A DNA stretch of 8,958 nt, from positions 1-8,958 of the forward strand of contig JAFAXJ010000630.1 in NCBI GenBank assembly GCA_019241095.1, written 5' to 3'. Position numbers and translations under genes: made by a program. Shown here in pieces: positions 5,884 to 8,958 of this stretch (the first letter of the stretch is position 1; each line of letters opens with the position of its first letter). The stretch is from Verrucomicrobiota bacterium (GTDB lineage Bacteria > Verrucomicrobiota > Verrucomicrobiia > Chthoniobacterales > JAFAMB01). Under the pieces are notes generated by a model. It saw only the letters and a program-made list of their open reading frames with translations. It was not told where the DNA came from and made no database searches.

Positions 5884-7347
5884 TCAGTTTGAATCTTTAG
5901 ATTTGCCGATCTGATAGGAAATTTTGCCATCGACTAAGGATGCAAAACCAATCCTCGCTCTTTCACTTCCTTCTCCTACTATTCTGAATTGACCATCGGA
6001 GACGATAAGCCTTAGTTCTGCCCGCTGGCGCCACCACGTCGCAACTTCTGCCGGTCGAGCTATCCAAGTTTCCTGTTTTTCTCGAGTCGAACAAAGATAT
6101 TCGAGCAGTTTTGTGTATGTCGCTCTAGCAGATTTATTGATTACATAATCAGGGTGAATGATAAAACTAACTAACCCGTGCTTCGCTCGAATGAGGTTAG
6201 ATTGATTTTTCCACACACCGATTGAGTAATCGCCGAGGATATGAAAAAGCGAGTAGTCCTGGATGGTGGTAACAGGAAGTTCAAGCGTTTCACCCAGAAA
6301 AAAAGGAAACACAGTGCAACAACCGCCTCTTTGCGGATCCAAATGAGCTACATTGGGAATCGACATGTCATAGGAAAAACCTAAATCGTCGATCCATTCC
6401 GCATTTCGATATAAGACTGCGGACCGAAATCCACTCGCTCCAAATGCTTTGGCATAATGTTTGATCCGCACAGCCCGGCGCAAAAACTCAGCTCGATTGC
6501 TAAACAAGCGACCATCATGATTTAGATCGTGAACATTCAACTCGAACTCGCGGACACGAATTTCGTCGAGAAATTTTGCGTGAACAGTATACCGCTCTTC
6601 GGGGATGATGTGGAATGAGGATTTGATTCCAAAAGAATCATTCACGTCCATTAACTCAGAACAAAAGTTTCGCCCGGCCGTAGTTTCCACATCATGGGTT
6701 AACATGGTGCAACTCGGGTGACCATCAGGCCAGAACCAAATGAAAGGTAGACGGTCAGAGCCGGTAACTGCCAATTCCAGCTCAATCAACTTTTCAGCAA
6801 TTTCTTCAACGGTAGAATCAACCGGCCAATTTGGAAAAGGACGCTTTTCCCAGCCTCGAAAATGCCATCTCTGAAAACGCTTTCGCACCGCCACGGATAA
6901 AAAGGGGCGAAGCAGGTAATAAAGTCGCCGGACAATTCGAGCGGAGGACCGGCCCCCGAGCGCGGAACTGATATATCGCTCGAAACGCAAGTTATCTATC
7001 ACTTCAGCCGGATCGAATGGAAGATGAACAGATTCCTGGCTTAATTTTATATGGCTCTCTGTGTCGTGCAGCGATAGATGAGCATCCGCACTTGGTGTGC
7101 CGCTAGAGCATTTGCCAAAGCAGACTGCGTTTGCACCAAAACGAAAGTATCCGCTATTAGCCCCTTTTTCTTTGGTTAGACAAAAGCTTGCCTGGCTTTC
7201 GGCCCCATGAAAATGATTAGCTAACAAATGATTTATACTGACCCTATGCATGCATTCTGTAAGGTTTCCTGCATCGTTGAAAAATGATTTATGTTGGCCA
7301 GCCAAGTCGCTACATGACATAGACATCGGCAGAATTGACATAGACAT
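5884..7347 (-). CDS. polysaccharide-deacetylase-fold protein
   Basis: The 487-residue protein has a C-terminal domain of the NodB/CE4-like deacetylase superfamily from about 200. The motif LTHDVET (216-222) stands for the usual TFDD and supplies Asp219. H273-x3-H277 in NVHDLNHDG is the metal-binding His pair. GFRSA with Arg308 and FIIHPD with His398 correspond to the later catalytic motifs. A preceding segment (about 118-176, LRFERYISSALGG to FPNWPVD) resembles the N-terminal part of THDVE-type deacetylases in exopolysaccharide loci, as I recall them. Residues 1-110 are Cys/His-rich, match nothing I know and contain no signal peptide, so the enzyme is probably cytoplasmic or the start is further in (for example Met33 at 7251). 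The first seven residues, MSMSILP, are repeated at once through an exact 21-bp DNA duplication, giving in-frame ATGs at residues 1, 3, 8 and 10. It is the first gene of the minus-strand unit. Its role is probably glycan N-deacetylation. Confidence 0.8.
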   Translation of the reverse strand: MSMSILPMSMSCSDLAGQHKSFFNDAGNLTECMHRVSINHLLANHFHGAESQASFCLTKEKGANSGYFRFGANAVCFGKCSSGTPSADAHLSLHDTESHIKLSQESVHLPFDPAEVIDNLRFERYISSALGGRSSARIVRRLYYLLRPFLSVAVRKRFQRWHFRGWEKRPFPNWPVDSTVEEIAEKLIELELAVTGSDRLPFIWFWPDGHPSCTMLTHDVETTAGRNFCSELMDVNDSFGIKSSFHIIPEERYTVHAKFLDEIRVREFELNVHDLNHDGRLFSNRAEFLRRAVRIKHYAKAFGASGFRSAVLYRNAEWIDDLGFSYDMSIPNVAHLDPQRGGCCTVFPFFLGETLELPVTTIQDYSLFHILGDYSIGVWKNQSNLIRAKHGLVSFIIHPDYVINKSARATYTKLLEYLCSTREKQETWIARPAEVATWWRQRAELRLIVSDGQFRIVGEGSERARIGFASLVDGKISYQIGKSKDSN

Positions 7348-7356
7348 CGGCAGAAT
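7315..7356. repeat. exact 21-bp tandem duplication over the deacetylase start
   Basis: Bases 7315-7335 and 7336-7356 are identical. The unit is seven codons long, so copy number changes keep the frame. On the minus strand each unit contains ATGTCTATGTCA, giving two start codons per copy. The second copy ends nine bases upstream of the first ATG, so it also carries the sequence just before the start. Confidence 0.9.
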
Positions 7357-7526
7357 TTTCGATTTCTAAGAAAAAATTATTTATTTGCGACGAGGAACCT
7401 CGTGATCACGGCAATTCCGTAACCCGTGATGCATTTTGTTGAGCGAGAGCATCAGTTACGGCCGCAAGTTTACGAATACTTAGTGTAAAGGGTTAAAGAA
7501 TTGAGTTTCCGGTCGATAACGCTCTG
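7348..7526. promoter_or_regulatory. divergent regulatory region between the accessory operon and the exosortase
   Basis: This 179-bp region separates the minus-strand unit (first ATG 7347) from the + strand exosortase (ATG 7527), so both promoters should lie in it. An A/T-rich stretch at 7371-7386 is a plausible -10 region for the minus-strand unit. Two dyads at 7390-7410 sit just upstream of it. For the exosortase no clear -35/-10 pair is visible; TTACGG near 7456 and TACTTA near 7478 are weak candidates. A further spaced inverted repeat, TGATGC (7427-7432) / GCATCA (7449-7454), lies between. Confidence 0.6.
7390..7410. promoter_or_regulatory. two overlapping dyads, candidate operator
   Basis: ACGAGG-AA-CCTCGT (7390-7403) overlaps the perfect 10-bp palindrome CGTGATCACG (7401-7410). 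The half-site CGTGAT recurs at 7425-7430, 24 bases after its first occurrence. The density of symmetry in a divergent promoter suggests binding by a dimeric regulator. No regulator gene is in the window. Confidence 0.45.
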
Positions 7527-8958
7527 ATGGTGACTCGTGTGCAAACTGCTGCCATCAACCCGCCTGACGTCTGCCGACCCTTGAATCGGTGCTGGTTAAA
7601 GCAGTTTTTGCTTGCTGGCTGTGTATTCGGCTTGCTTTGGTCACTGCTGGTTGTGCATCTTGCCCAGATCTGGGCCTTCGATCCCCAATACAGTTTCGGC
7701 TGGTTCAGTCCGATTCTAGGCGGATATCTTTTTTTCATTCGATGGCAAAACCGGCCGGCTCCTAGGCCAAAAAGATCCGCACCTGCGCTTTGCATCCTGG
7801 TCTTTTGTGCATTTTTGCTTCTCCCAACCTGGTTCATCATTCAGCCCAATGCCGATTGGCACCTGCTCACCCTGTTGCTGGCGAGCGAGGTTATCACAAT
7901 TACACTGTGCGCCCTTTACTTTGCGGGTGGACGAAGCTGGATCCGCCATTTTGCCTTTAGCGTGTGCTTCATCTTGGCAGCGGTGCCTTGGTTCACATTA
8001 ATGGAAGCAGCCGTGATTCAGACGCTACAGCGCTGGGTCACAACGCTTACCATTGCTTTGCTTCGTCTCTGCCACGTCCCGGCGCTTGCATATGGCAACA
8101 TCATCCAGTTGCCAAGTGGGAGCTTGGAAGTTGACGGCGCCTGCAGTGGCTTTCAGTCATTGCAAGCGACGCTGATGATCACACTTTTTTTGGGAGCCTT
8201 GTATCAAGCATCAATTCATCGGAGGGCTCTATTATTAACGTTCGGGGTCGCCCTGGCTTTTGCTGGGAATGTCATTCGGGCGTTAACTCTTTCATTGATC
8301 GCGTACAGTCAGGGAATCGAGAATATTGAGTTTTGGCATGACCCAACTGGCTATGCCATCCTGGCATTGTGCTTTTTGCTGGTCTGGTACTTTGCGCGCC
8401 TGCTTTGTGATCCATTGCCGCAAATCGAATTTCACCACAATCAAACGAACGCCTTTTTTCCCAAACGCGTCATCATTCATCTTGGTGTCTGGGTAATGCT
8501 TGTTGTTGTTGCTTGTGAGGCTTGGTATCGGTCGCATTCCTCCGTTCAACGGGAACGGTGGGCAGTAAAGTTTCCTGTTAGCGCAAACGAGTACAGTCAG
8601 ATAGCTTTCAGCCCGCAAGAGTTAGCCCTGCTAGCCTTTGATAGCGGACAAGGAGCCGAGTGGGCAGATTCTGGTGATCATCAATGGACTGGATTTTTCT
8701 TCCGATGGGAGAAGGGCCCTACCCGATCTCGACTCTTAGCTCGCCTGCACAGGCCCGAGGTTTGTCTTCCGGCATCCGGTTATGAGTTAGTTGAGAGTCG
8801 GGGTGAGCTGACCGTACCAGCGGGTCATATTAAGATGCGCTTTGATGCGACACTATTTCGATCAGGGGATGAGATGCTTTATGTCTACTACTGTCTTTGG
8901 GAAGATCAGGCATACGGATCAGCGCAAAGCTTATCGCCAACAACTTTCGGCCGAGTAG
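7527..8958 (+). CDS. exosortase fused to an EpsI-type C-terminal domain (3' end beyond window)
   Basis: The frame starts at ATG 7527 and stays open to the window end (477 codons). The first part is a multi-pass exosortase, the inner-membrane transpeptidase-like enzyme that cuts PEP-CTERM proteins. Hydrophobic segments lie at about 24-44, 86-104, 112-132, 143-160, 212-228, 235-253 and 274-293. Its three family motifs are intact: VDGACSGFQSL with Cys206, GNVIRA with Arg251, and FWHDPTGY with His271. After one more helix (about 315-331) comes a periplasmic domain with RPEVCLPASGYEL (409-421), the CLPA-G signature of EpsI. Exosortase-EpsI fusions are known; in other species EpsI is a separate neighbour. 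Perhaps a few dozen residues of the EpsI part are cut off. No SD is seen before the ATG; GTG codons at 7530 and 7539 are alternatives. It diverges from the accessory operon, which encodes a small VPEA-tailed candidate substrate. Confidence 0.93.
   Translation, partial: MVTRVQTAAINPPDVCRPLNRCWLKQFLLAGCVFGLLWSLLVVHLAQIWAFDPQYSFGWFSPILGGYLFFIRWQNRPAPRPKRSAPALCILVFCAFLLLPTWFIIQPNADWHLLTLLLASEVITITLCALYFAGGRSWIRHFAFSVCFILAAVPWFTLMEAAVIQTLQRWVTTLTIALLRLCHVPALAYGNIIQLPSGSLEVDGACSGFQSLQATLMITLFLGALYQASIHRRALLLTFGVALAFAGNVIRALTLSLIAYSQGIENIEFWHDPTGYAILALCFLLVWYFARLLCDPLPQIEFHHNQTNAFFPKRVIIHLGVWVMLVVVACEAWYRSHSSVQRERWAVKFPVSANEYSQIAFSPQELALLAFDSGQGAEWADSGDHQWTGFFFRWEKGPTRSRLLARLHRPEVCLPASGYELVESRGELTVPAGHIKMRFDATLFRSGDEMLYVYYCLWEDQAYGSAQSLSPTTFGRV

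Noticed and set aside
7246..7255. Perfect palindrome ATGCATGCAT
   Set aside because: It lies within the deacetylase reading frame and is a simple dinucleotide-type palindrome with no regulatory context.
7493..7949. Minus-strand open frames opposite the exosortase
   Set aside because: The + strand frame carries all exosortase motifs and stays open for 477 codons; the antisense frames have no features of their own.
8292..8618. Minus-strand open frame of 108 codons
   Set aside because: It lies antisense to the exosortase HDPTG region and the EpsI linker; no independent evidence.
1..8958. CRISPR arrays, tRNA/rRNA genes, transposases or attachment sites
   Set aside because: I saw no repeat-spacer pattern, no cloverleaf-like sequence and no transposase or integrase motif; the only exact direct repeat found is the 21-bp tandem pair at 7315-7356.

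Overview
The window looks like part of an exopolysaccharide / protein-sorting locus from a Gram-negative, PEP-CTERM/exosortase-bearing bacterium. The base composition is roughly balanced. An exosortase fused to an EpsI-like tail, a short Wza-type outer-membrane export lipoprotein, a PEP-CTERM-like small protein and weak Shine-Dalgarno use together suggest Verrucomicrobiota or a neighbouring phylum such as Acidobacteriota. This placement is an inference from gene content; no marker gene is present.

Layout. Bases 1-437 hold no confident gene, only a 64-codon open frame entering from the left edge on the + strand and some small inverted repeats. From 7347 down to 438 every gene lies on the minus strand. 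In transcription order they are a polysaccharide-deacetylase-fold protein (7347-5884), an FAD-dependent oxidoreductase (5837-4644), a Nit2/YafV-type carbon-nitrogen hydrolase (4534-3725), a PIG-L/LmbE deacetylase (3715-3047), the L-2-hydroxyglutarate oxidase LhgO (2963-1758), a 104-residue secreted protein with a PEP-CTERM-like tail (1666-1352), and a short polysaccharide export lipoprotein (1043-438). A hairpin with a T-tract at 1229-1255 probably ends the long unit, so the export lipoprotein may have its own promoter in the 308-bp gap before it. On the + strand, starting at 7527 and running off the right edge, is an exosortase fused to an EpsI-type C-terminal domain. It diverges from the long minus-strand unit across a 179-bp regulatory region that carries two overlapping dyads.

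How the parts may work together. The exosortase (catalytic Cys206, Arg251, His271) and the small VPEA-tailed protein look like an enzyme and a candidate substrate in one locus. The export lipoprotein would provide the outer-membrane exit for a polysaccharide. The two unrelated deacetylase families, the flavoprotein and the C-N hydrolase could modify glycan precursors or glycans. LhgO together with a Nit2-like amidase is also the signature of 2-oxoglutarate metabolite repair, which is unexpected here. No glycosyltransferase, flippase or polymerase is present, so the biosynthetic core must lie outside the window.

The most interesting items are the miniature exosortase substrate candidate, the exosortase-EpsI fusion divergent from its accessory operon, the dyad-rich divergent promoter, and an exact 21-bp tandem duplication that doubles the start region of the deacetylase gene.
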